This document shows positions 18,136 to 27,256 of a stretch of 64,000 nucleotides of DNA, piece by piece. Each line of letters opens with the position of its first letter. Position 1 is the first letter of the stretch. The translations under genes were made by a program, and so were the position numbers. The stretch spans positions 1 to 64,000 of the forward strand of contig JALWNK010000045.1 of the NCBI GenBank assembly GCA_026995935.1. The letters are read 5' to 3'. The DNA comes from Deltaproteobacteria bacterium. GTDB lineage: Bacteria; Desulfobacterota; Dissulfuribacteria; Dissulfuribacterales; QOAL01. Below the pieces are notes generated by a model. It was not told the DNA's origin and searched no databases. It saw only the letters and a list, made by a program, of their open reading frames with translations.

Positions 18136-20094
18136 TTATTTGGGGGAGGAAACCGTATAGACCCCTTCAATATCCACAAGATCCGGACTGTTAACCAGCC
18201 TTGCAGGCACTGGAACCCCGGTTTCAGTGGAATTATCACACGGGAAAAGGTATGGAGGCGGATCCACAAGATAAAATCCCATTTCAAGGATGTCCTTGCA
18301 GGTGACAGGAAATGGGAAAGGATTCCATTTATCTGGCACAACCGCGTTCATACCGTCTGGATCGTAAAGAAAGTAATCCTCTACCTCCCTGGCCTTCATT
18401 CTCGCCCCGTGTATACAGACAGTAGCATTGGTCTCAAAAAGATCCAGAAAATAATCGGTGCAGCTCACCCCATTGGCCCTTCCGTCGTCTACGAGATATA
18501 TGGCCTTGTCGGAAAAGTCCCCTGACCACGAATACTCAAACTGGTAAGGAAGCCTCATAAAAAAGTCCAGGTCTATCTGTTTAAAAAGCTCGGATTCGCG
18601 CTCCTTAACAAGGCCAAGATTAATGGGATTAAGCCTCTTTGCCTTTCTGTTCTTGTAGGCAAAAAGGTCCTTTATGCTCAACGGGAACTTTCCATAAAAG
18701 GACTTGTAAGGCTCGTCTCCTTCCGGGAACCTTGCCAGAACAAGGCCCTTACTGCCCTGGTATTCTATGGTGGCTGGCCTTCCAAGCCTGTCCCTTCCAA
18801 GGTAGAGCATCACGTGCCTGAATTTTCCCGGAATCAGGCGGTTAAGCAGGGATTCATCCCCTTTTGTGAGTGGATTGTCTTCTTTTTCTCCAAGAAAAAT
18901 CAGGTCCCAACGGTGCAGAAGCACGTCCTTGGATGCTCCAGAGCCCACCGAGCGTTCCCTGAAAAGATACGGCTCATCTGTAATACCTTCTGTCACCAAC
19001 TCAGGCACAGGCCTTACCTGAAAGGCGACTCTACTAATATTGCTAAGGCGAGATACATAAAAGCCCGGATCACTACCCCTTGCTGCCACAAAAACCGAAA
19101 GCGTAAAATCCTTGCCTGACATTTCTTGGGAAACAGGTAAAGAAATCTCAAGTGGTTCGACCCTGGTCAAGGGTCTCCAATCCCTTTTAAAGGCAGTTAC
19201 ATCCTCACTTAGGGTTCCATTTTCTCTAAGGTATCTTTTGTTGCCATCCGAATCCTCAAGTTCAACGTATAAATCCCCAATCATACACGGCCTTGTTACT
19301 ATGGAGCTTATTGAAATCCCGGCCATCTCCCCTGGAAAAAAGTATGGCTGGTTCAACTTCACACCAATTTGCACGGGTTCCCTGGCCATTGCCGTAAACC
19401 ATATGGTTGACCAAATATCTATAATGTCTGACACGGCGTGATTGTAACAAAGCCTGGTAATCCTCCAGACACCTTCAAGGCCCTTCCCGGAAGTATATGC
19501 GTCCATTATCGCCGCATAATAGCGGTTTGCCTTTAAGGCACTTTCCTTTACCCCTGCCTTTATATCACCCCTAAATGCGTAACCTGTGGGCTCATAAGAA
19601 AAGTCCTCCCCATTTTGATAGACATCACTTTCATATACAAAATGCACGCCTTGGTTATCATTCAGATAGTCGTCAGTGTGGAGGGGCTGATTTATATCTG
19701 CAACATAATGGGAAATGAGCCCAAAGACCTTGGCAGCCTCTTCCATGTTGTGATCTGGGGATTTTAGATAAAAGATAAGGCCATTGGCAAGTAAACTTAT
19801 GTAGTCAGGGGCATCGGTTTCATCATCAGGGTCTCTATGAATATTCCATTCATGGTGTGGCCAATCTTGAAGGACAACATCGGGCACCATGGAATTCCAC
19901 AGGATCTTGTCCCTGTAGGGTGCCAGTGCTGATCTTAACTCAAAAGGCGCATGGTCAAGGGCCTCCCTGGTAATGTCCCCATGCATTGGGGTATACCAGG
20001 AATAACAGGCCCTTGAGTCACAAAAGAGCCAGGCCATAACAAGGCACAAGCAAAGAAGAAAGGCTCTTATGCCAAGATGGCCTGACTCTTTCAT
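18136..20094 (-). CDS. Secreted zinc phospholipase C/S1-P1-like protein fused to a permuted NlpC/P60-like domain
   Basis: The start chosen is the ATG at 20094, one base past the stop of the upstream gene; it gives a signal peptide (about 1-29) and 652 residues. The next region has the metal ligands of the phospholipase C / S1-P1 nuclease fold: W33, H38, D72, H129 and D133 in SHYVADINQPLH, H139, H151 and E155. A beta-rich middle follows. The C-terminal third contains DLIFLG, then KFRHVMLYLG (His near 427) and NGVSCTDYFLDLF (Cys near 544), the His-before-Cys order of permuted papain-like NlpC/P60 (YiiX/LRAT-like) domains. The domain calls are by motif only. A lipid- or envelope-directed hydrolase exported with its operon partner is inferred. 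A longer frame upstream overlaps the neighbour and is not used. Confidence 0.75.
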   Translation of the reverse strand: MKESGHLGIRAFLLCLCLVMAWLFCDSRACYSWYTPMHGDITREALDHAPFELRSALAPYRDKILWNSMVPDVVLQDWPHHEWNIHRDPDDETDAPDYISLLANGLIFYLKSPDHNMEEAAKVFGLISHYVADINQPLHTDDYLNDNQGVHFVYESDVYQNGEDFSYEPTGYAFRGDIKAGVKESALKANRYYAAIMDAYTSGKGLEGVWRITRLCYNHAVSDIIDIWSTIWFTAMAREPVQIGVKLNQPYFFPGEMAGISISSIVTRPCMIGDLYVELEDSDGNKRYLRENGTLSEDVTAFKRDWRPLTRVEPLEISLPVSQEMSGKDFTLSVFVAARGSDPGFYVSRLSNISRVAFQVRPVPELVTEGITDEPYLFRERSVGSGASKDVLLHRWDLIFLGEKEDNPLTKGDESLLNRLIPGKFRHVMLYLGRDRLGRPATIEYQGSKGLVLARFPEGDEPYKSFYGKFPLSIKDLFAYKNRKAKRLNPINLGLVKERESELFKQIDLDFFMRLPYQFEYSWSGDFSDKAIYLVDDGRANGVSCTDYFLDLFETNATVCIHGARMKAREVEDYFLYDPDGMNAVVPDKWNPFPFPVTCKDILEMGFYLVDPPPYLFPCDNSTETGVPVPARLVNSPDLVDIEGVYTVSSPK

Positions 20095-20095
20095 C

Positions 20096-22234
20096 TTAAA
20101 GGCCGGTATAGGTGTAGCCAAGACAGGAGCTGTCAAAGGTAAACCTGCCTCTGTTACCTCCCTTTGTGACATCCATGCTGCCGCCTACAGGGCTGTTTTC
20201 ACAGACACTGGGATTCAGTTCCAGGTTGTTGACACTGACCTGGTAGTTGTAAATAGTTGCCGGGCTGACGGTACTCACAAATATGTCAGAGGGTGAAGAA
20301 CCCTGCCTTACAGTGAAGCTACCAACAACCGGCCCGTCACTTGTTTGCAGGTTCAGATCAACGCGCCCAACACCCTGGGATTGAGATCTAACAGATATTG
20401 TACCAGATACCCTATAAGAACCCCGGACAAGGTTATTTATATTCACCTGGATGCTCCCGCCTCTTCCCACTACTTGCAAAAGGCTTGAAAAAGAAAATCC
20501 ACTGGTATCGCTCTCCGTATCAACCAGAGGCTCCAAGGTGATATTGTTGAATTGCAGACCAATCTGCCCAGTCAATGGCTGATGATCTACACTAGTCATG
20601 TTTAGATTTATCTGGCCTGTGCCACTTAACAGATCGGAAGACCCGCTCTGGGAAAGATCCAGCACTATGGAGGTGGTGCCGCTTCCCAGAAACAGGCCAT
20701 TCCTGGTTAAATTATTAACGGACACGTTTGTATCCAGGTGCATGCTGGAACTACCAAGGGTTACGTTTATAGGGGCACTTATACCCCCGCTCCAGCTATT
20801 TCCGTCGTTATCCGTGCAACCGCTTCCAAAATCCACCCTCAAGGGAATATGCATTGGCCCGGAAAGATTCAGATTGCTCAGATCCCCATAGCTCACCCTG
20901 GGGCACGTTGAAGAATTGATATTTGAAAGATCAAGAGATCCGAGATCTCCTGCCAGCCCGTCTAGCATATCAGTGGTATCACTAAATACACCCATTACTT
21001 CATCTACTGCTATCTCAAGGTCTAACTCACTGTTATTTACCGGGCTGCTAAGCAGAACAACTGGCGAGACTGGACGTGACCAAGATGAATTCATGGGTGC
21101 AGGCAAGGTGATATTCACACCTATGGTTCCATGGGTAGAATCGCTAAAACTCCTGGTAATTGTACCGGCTGGCGCTGAGGTAAAATTTGTGCCGGAGCAG
21201 TTGGGGCACGGGCCCAAAAAGGTCAAGGCCGGTACTATTGCCTGGGAAAAGACAGAACCCTGTGAGGAATTAAGTGCCCACCTTGGCTCCCCCTGAGAGT
21301 CGTAAAAATAGGCAACGATGGCCACATTATCGCCCTGGGTATCTATGGAGTAACCGTAACCCGGTTCCGAGCTGTTGTACCACAGGCCCGTAAGGTTGGT
21401 CTGGGGAACATGGTCAGCCATTGTGAAACGTTCAAGAGGTTCGCTTCCGCTTTGACCATTTAAGTTCCAGCTGAAGGTGGCCTTTGTACGATTTTTGAAT
21501 TCAAGTGTTATGGTACCCACCGGGTTTGCAACCGCCGAGGTTCCATTCCAGTGGTACTTATTAAGGGTAGCCGTCCAGGTACTTTGTCCTGAATATGGGC
21601 CAATAGCAAGATACCACGTGGGGGTTGAATCGGGATTGTAGGTGTACCACACTGCGGCAAGATTGGAACCGGACTGTTCAATGTCCACGCCGTGACCCGG
21701 CTTTTCCTTGTTATACCAAAGACCTACCTGGGGTCTAAAATTGGGATTTATTCCCTTGGCAGGGGGTTGAGAGATGGTTGTTCCTCCAGACCCGTTAGAA
21801 CCGCTCCCGGTTGAACCCGTTGATGTTTGGGATGAAACCCGCACATCCACTGACACAGGATAGCTGTTGAGATTTACCACTGTTATATACCAAGTGCCAG
21901 CGGACAAAGGCGGATTGGTGGAACTGTTAATGGTAATACGCTCTTGCCATGATGGGGACTCCGAAGCAAAATCGGAATTGATTTTCAGTTCTGAACTGCT
22001 GCTTCCCTGGGCAGGTGTACCCTTTCTCACGTATAGGTCAATGTCACCCGAACCATTGATTATCTCAACGGTCACTGACCTGTCGCTAGGCTCCACTTCT
22101 ATGGGCCTGCTGGTGTACGATTCAGAATTCAGGGTCACGCTAAAATTCAGGACATTTGCAAAAACATTTCCGGAAAACCACACTGTGCACAAGAAAAATG
22201 TCAAAAAGAACAAAAAATGTTTCCTCCTAGTCAT
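20096..22234 (-). CDS. Large secreted protein: PPC-like domain, two GLWYN modules, beta-rich C-terminus
   Basis: The 712-residue product has a signal peptide (about 1-27, ending VFANV). A PPC-like beta-sandwich follows at about 30-135, with SGDIDLYVRKG and AGTWYITVVNL. After a Ser/Gly-rich linker (about 136-160) come module 1 at 170-272 (GLWYNKEKPGHG, AAVWYTYNPDSTPTWYLA) and module 2 from 283 (GLWYNSSEPGYG, VAYFYDSQGEPRWA). The remaining 300 residues are rich in Ser, Asn and Val and look like repeated beta strands. The modules are shared with the protein at 15285-16229. The gene is followed with 1-bp spacing by the PLC/NlpC-like gene, so the two are one operon. Function is unknown; a cell-surface or released binding protein is inferred. 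Confidence 0.8.
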   Translation of the reverse strand: MTRRKHFLFFLTFFLCTVWFSGNVFANVLNFSVTLNSESYTSRPIEVEPSDRSVTVEIINGSGDIDLYVRKGTPAQGSSSSELKINSDFASESPSWQERITINSSTNPPLSAGTWYITVVNLNSYPVSVDVRVSSQTSTGSTGSGSNGSGGTTISQPPAKGINPNFRPQVGLWYNKEKPGHGVDIEQSGSNLAAVWYTYNPDSTPTWYLAIGPYSGQSTWTATLNKYHWNGTSAVANPVGTITLEFKNRTKATFSWNLNGQSGSEPLERFTMADHVPQTNLTGLWYNSSEPGYGYSIDTQGDNVAIVAYFYDSQGEPRWALNSSQGSVFSQAIVPALTFLGPCPNCSGTNFTSAPAGTITRSFSDSTHGTIGVNITLPAPMNSSWSRPVSPVVLLSSPVNNSELDLEIAVDEVMGVFSDTTDMLDGLAGDLGSLDLSNINSSTCPRVSYGDLSNLNLSGPMHIPLRVDFGSGCTDNDGNSWSGGISAPINVTLGSSSMHLDTNVSVNNLTRNGLFLGSGTTSIVLDLSQSGSSDLLSGTGQINLNMTSVDHQPLTGQIGLQFNNITLEPLVDTESDTSGFSFSSLLQVVGRGGSIQVNINNLVRGSYRVSGTISVRSQSQGVGRVDLNLQTSDGPVVGSFTVRQGSSPSDIFVSTVSPATIYNYQVSVNNLELNPSVCENSPVGGSMDVTKGGNRGRFTFDSSCLGYTYTGL

Positions 22235-22574
22235 ATTCCCCTCCTGTTTTTTCTAAATAGTTAAACTGGCTGTCAGCAAACGGTCAAGTTGAGGCAAATT
22301 CAGATTTCGCACCTAAAATAAAGCAATTACCGTTCCTCCAGAATTATCTTCATTTTTCTTGAGGCTATGTAACTCAATAAGGTTTTCAATAGCTATTTCC
22401 AAAAAGGAAATATTTTTCTCAGAGTGGAAAAATTTTTCCTTTTTTCTATATCATGAAAAGGGAACCCAAAATTAGAGGGGGAAAAGTGATACGAACTTAT
22501 CGCTTTTTGGCTCAAAAATGTAAAAAGGGGGCCAGCTACCCCCTTTTTTTTAAGCCAGTAAACCTCAATGGACA
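22235..22574. other. Intergenic region with one terminator
   Basis: It contains the promoter of the leftward secreted-protein operon and the terminator at 22522-22549. No coding frame was supported. Confidence 0.5.
22522..22549 (-). terminator. Rho-independent terminator
   Basis: AAAAAGGGGG and CCCCCTTTTT form a 10-bp stem around a 7-base loop, with T runs on both strands. It lies 25 bp past the stop of the small hypothetical gene transcribed leftwards. Confidence 0.85.
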
Positions 22575-22919
22575 CTATTCTTCGAAGTATTTTTCTTCCA
22601 CCTGGATTCCAGCCTCTTTGATCCGCTTATAATCCTCCTTTAACCTTGCATTTGCAAGGTTCCTACATGCCATTTTGGCCTCGAAGGACTCAGTTGCAAA
22701 CTCGGTGGCATAGGTTTTTCTTACAATGTAATTTTTGCCATCTATTTCAAAATGGAAGTCTGCCGTATATAAAAAGGCCTCTATCTCCTCTGTAATTTCA
22801 GCCTCTGGGTGCACAAGGTATTTTACAGGCTGCTTAAAAAGGGTCGCAGAGCAGCTTACCCTCTCTGCCCCTTTTGCCTTCTCTAATATTTCTTCCAGTC
22901 TGGTCTTTAGTCTTTCCAT
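22575..22919 (-). CDS. Conserved-looking small hypothetical protein
   Basis: The start at 22919 is preceded by a strong ribosome-binding site (GGGAGGAAG) and gives 114 residues; the longer open frame upstream crosses a terminator and is rejected. The sequence is a charged alpha/beta protein starting MERLKTRLEEILEKAKGAE, with VKYLVHPEAEITEEIEAFLY, DFHFEIDGKNYIVRKTY and a helical C-terminus. No signal peptide or membrane segment is seen. I do not recognise the family. It has its own terminator, so it is probably a single-gene unit. Confidence 0.7.
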   Translation of the reverse strand: MERLKTRLEEILEKAKGAERVSCSATLFKQPVKYLVHPEAEITEEIEAFLYTADFHFEIDGKNYIVRKTYATEFATESFEAKMACRNLANARLKEDYKRIKEAGIQVEEKYFEE

Positions 22920-23028
22920 GTTTTCTTCCTCCCTTTTAATGTTTAAAATCAGCTTGTTACATGCAATGTTTTTGCTTTTATAATTCCAAGTTAAGTATTG
23001 GCGCCTGTGAGTCAAGGAGGAAAAAATC

Positions 23029-23058
23029 AAAAAGGCGGCCCTTTTGAGCCGCCTTTTT
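23029..23058 (-). terminator. Rho-independent terminator
   Basis: AAAAAGGCGGC and GCCGCCTTTTT flank a short loop 39 bp after the stop of the beta-barrel protein gene. The hairpin is symmetric and could work in both directions. Confidence 0.85.
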
Positions 23059-23096
23059 AGCCAGATTATGCCTGACCAGTTTCTTTTTTTCTTCAA

Positions 23097-23897
23097 TTAG
23101 AAGGAAAAACTCAGTGTTGCCCCTCCATATACAAAGTTGTTATCGCTGCTTCCAAGCGCCCTGTGGGACATGTCCTTTGAGCCATCGCCACTAAGGGGAA
23201 ACACCCAGTCCACCTCGGGCGTTATGGAAAAATACTTTGCGCCCTCTGCCTTTACAAAGGTGGATAGGGGAATGCACATGGACAGGCTGGCCTTACCGTG
23301 ATGGAGACCGGAAAATTCGTCCTTTGGATCATCCGGGTCAGGATATGCTCCTGCATCGTCTGAGAAGAGAGCGCTTCCAAGGAGTGAGAAATCGAGGCTT
23401 ATATCCTGGGCCACCGGAAAGCTGTGGGAAACTTCCAGGGTGATATAGGTGCTGGAATAGTGGGCGAATTCCCTGTAAACCGTAACCGTTGGTGACAAAA
23501 AGGTATTCAGGGCAGCAGAGACATAAAATTCCTGGCTGTCAAGGGCCTGATCCAGGGCATAGTAGATATAGCCCACGGATGCACTGACCAACCCAAAGTC
23601 ATGATCATAGCTCAAGGTGTAATCGGTCTCCGTCAGATTATCCAGAGACTCGATATCATCGTAGAGGTCGGTATCGTAGTTTGCCCAGATGTTTGCAGAA
23701 AATCCCTTGTAAGAAAAGGTGGCGGAAGGCTGTATAACAAGGGAATTCTTGCTAAGCTGCTGCCCCCTCCATATGTAAGCGCTGAGCAGGCTTACAGAAA
23801 GGTCTGCGCTTGGTCCTTCCTCCTGACCAAAGGCCGGTACCGCTCCAAGAAACATGGTCACCACAAGTAAAACCGTAACAACTCTTCTCATTTTCAT
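23097..23897 (-). CDS. Outer-membrane beta-barrel protein (TorF/TIGR02001-like putative porin)
   Basis: A signal peptide (MKMRRVVTVLLVVTMFLG to about AFG) precedes about 245 residues of alternating strands with the SLLSAYIWRGQQLSKNS segment typical of this group. The protein ends in the C-terminal Phe motif (ATLSFSF) that BAM recognises. The ATG at 23897 has GGAGGG just before it; the in-frame ATG four codons upstream does not. It follows the interrupted PII gene by about 15 bp after the end of the read-through frame, and may belong to the amtB transcript. Substrate is unknown. Confidence 0.8.
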   Translation of the reverse strand: MKMRRVVTVLLVVTMFLGAVPAFGQEEGPSADLSVSLLSAYIWRGQQLSKNSLVIQPSATFSYKGFSANIWANYDTDLYDDIESLDNLTETDYTLSYDHDFGLVSASVGYIYYALDQALDSQEFYVSAALNTFLSPTVTVYREFAHYSSTYITLEVSHSFPVAQDISLDFSLLGSALFSDDAGAYPDPDDPKDEFSGLHHGKASLSMCIPLSTFVKAEGAKYFSITPEVDWVFPLSGDGSKDMSHRALGSSDNNFVYGGATLSFSF

Positions 23898-23911
23898 TTT
23901 TCCCTCCAAAT

Positions 23912-25635
<1,724 letters not shown>

Positions 25636-25959
25636 GTTTTCCCCTTTCGTATAATTTTGTCTATTTGGGGTTACATGAGCAAAAAGAGGGCCAACATCCT
25701 TTTATTACGTTAACACATTGATATAATTATGATTTGTCTTCTGAAACCGAAATGCTGATTGTCATTATAAACAAAATTGTAACAAAAATTCCCATACCAT
25801 ATTACATTTTTGTAATTATAAAGAATGTGGACTTTTGTTGATGAAGTGATGGTCAGATCCGGCAAGTTCATGGAGCCGCATTCAAGCATTCGCAGGATAC
25901 AGCTTAACCAGGCTGAATGGATAGACTGTTTTGGGTTTTTCATTCTTTGTTCAAGGGCT
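25636..25959. other. Intergenic region upstream of amtB
   Basis: 324 AT-rich bases separate amtB from the hydrolase gene. They contain the sigma-54-like site at 25678-25694; nothing else was recognised. Confidence 0.5.
25678..25694 (-). promoter_or_regulatory. Candidate sigma-54 promoter of amtB
   Basis: On the minus strand TTGGCCCTCTTTTTGCT matches the -24/-12 pattern, with GG and GC exactly ten bases apart and a TTTGCT -12 box. It ends about 43 bp before the amtB start. Sigma-54 control of ammonium transport is well established in other bacteria; no NtrC site was identified. Confidence 0.6.
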
Positions 25960-26589
25960 TCAGGATTTCAAAAAATCAATGCACAGACTTGAAGCCTCTT
26001 TAGAAAGGACGAGACCAAGATGGGTGGCATGAACCGTATAGTGACCGTCAAGCCAGGACGCCTTTGTTTCAGAAAGGGCAACAACGCCGTCTCCAGGACC
26101 ATTTATCATGAACATTCCAAAACCCACATTCATGGTCCCAGCTATCATCACAGATTTCACAGGACCTCCCCTTTCAAGGCTGCAGCCGCTTTTTAGTACA
26201 CCAAGGGCCTTTCCAGTGACGAGCCTGAAAGGGGCCAGATGCTCTAGTCTCCTTGCAACACTACTTCCCAGAAGGGGACTTCCGAGAAATACACACTTTT
26301 TTACAACGATGTCTTTAATCCAGCCGTCATAGATTCCGTTTACGAGGCCACAGGCAACAAGGCCGCCATAACTGTGCCCTACTAGGCAGACACGGCATGC
26401 CGTATTTTTACAGATGAACCGTGCGAGGGCCTTAACATTTTCATGAAAAGACCTTGAAACCGTTGGATACGAGTAGATATACGCGCCGAGGCCTGCCCTG
26501 TCCAACCTTCTTTTGAGGAGAAAAAGCTCCAGCCCCCTTGTCCACAGGCCATGGAGAAGTATTATTGACATCTCTTTTCTAGCAATCAT
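25960..26589 (-). CDS. Alpha/beta hydrolase, lipase-like
   Basis: The 209-residue protein has the alpha/beta hydrolase fold marks of a small triacylglycerol lipase/esterase: oxyanion-hole segment SIILLHGLWTRG at the N-terminus, nucleophile elbow GHSYGG near 72-77, an Asp in GPGDGVVAL and a C-terminal His (ATHLG or HYTVH). No signal peptide is present, so it is probably cytoplasmic. The ATG at 26589 has the ribosome-binding site TTTAGGAG. The substrate cannot be deduced. Confidence 0.85.
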   Translation of the reverse strand: MIARKEMSIILLHGLWTRGLELFLLKRRLDRAGLGAYIYSYPTVSRSFHENVKALARFICKNTACRVCLVGHSYGGLVACGLVNGIYDGWIKDIVVKKCVFLGSPLLGSSVARRLEHLAPFRLVTGKALGVLKSGCSLERGGPVKSVMIAGTMNVGFGMFMINGPGDGVVALSETKASWLDGHYTVHATHLGLVLSKEASSLCIDFLKS

Positions 26590-26735
26590 TTTTTCTCCTA
26601 AAGATTGGCAGTCAATCCAAATTTAGGGGCCTTTCTGCAAGATATTGCCTTGACATGATGCCCCTGGATAATGATAATAAAATCAAGATTAATTAAGCAT
26701 TAAATTTTTGTCCTTAAAAACCAAAGGAGGGAGAG

Positions 26736-27191
26736 ATGCCACAGATAAAGAAGATCCTATTTCCAGTTGATTTCACCACTGCTACCGACAAGATTCTGCC
26801 CTTTGTAAAGGATATGGTAAAGGCCTTTGATGCCAAACTTTACATACTTCACGTAATCAGGAGCCCAGAGGAGTTCGCAGGCTTCGAGATGGGTCCGGCC
26901 TGGTATGCGGCCCTGGAAAAGGACCTTAAGGAAGGCGCAGAAAAGTCCATGAGACGCCTTGTTTCTGAACAATTGGAAGACCTGGGCGATGTGGAAACCA
27001 AGATCGAGGTGGGAGATATTGCTGACACAATAATCGGCTTTGTAAACGACAAAGACGTAGATATGATCATCATTGGCACCCACGGAAGAAAGGGCCTTGA
27101 GAAGGTCATGTTCGGAAGCGTGGCAGAAGGGGTCATAAAGGATGCCCCATGCCCGGTCCTTACTATCAACCCCTACAAGATAAAAAAATAG
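26736..27191 (+). CDS. Universal stress protein, UspA family
   Basis: This single-domain UspA protein has 151 residues. It starts KKILFPVDFTTATDKIL and ends with the nucleotide-binding pattern GTHGRKGLEKVMFGSVAEGV followed by APCPVLTI, which matches the G-2x-G-9x-G(S/T) motif of ATP-binding Usp proteins. It has a strong ribosome-binding site (AAAGGAGGG) and its own terminator, so it is a single-gene unit. Role: cytoplasmic stress adaptation, details unknown. Confidence 0.93.
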   Translation: MPQIKKILFPVDFTTATDKILPFVKDMVKAFDAKLYILHVIRSPEEFAGFEMGPAWYAALEKDLKEGAEKSMRRLVSEQLEDLGDVETKIEVGDIADTIIGFVNDKDVDMIIIGTHGRKGLEKVMFGSVAEGVIKDAPCPVLTINPYKIKK

Positions 27192-27215
27192 GCGCCAGGA
27201 AAATACCGAAAAAAC

Positions 27216-27236
27216 AGGGGGCTTTGCCCCCTTTTT
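27216..27236 (+). terminator. Rho-independent terminator after the uspA-type gene
   Basis: GGGGGC (27217-27222), a TTT loop and GCCCCC (27226-27231) are followed by TTTTT. It lies 25 bp after the stop codon and only 20 bp before the next gene, which must therefore rely on read-through or a promoter overlapping this site. Confidence 0.9.
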
Positions 27237-27256
27237 AGTTTGATGTACCTGACAAC

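Noticed and set aside
17938-18525. Open frame antisense to the PLC/NlpC-like gene and through repeat B
   Set aside because: It lies opposite a well-supported gene and depends on the repeat for its start.
22920-23096. Longer start for the small hypothetical protein
   Set aside because: The extension crosses the terminator of the upstream gene, and the strong ribosome-binding site is before 22919.
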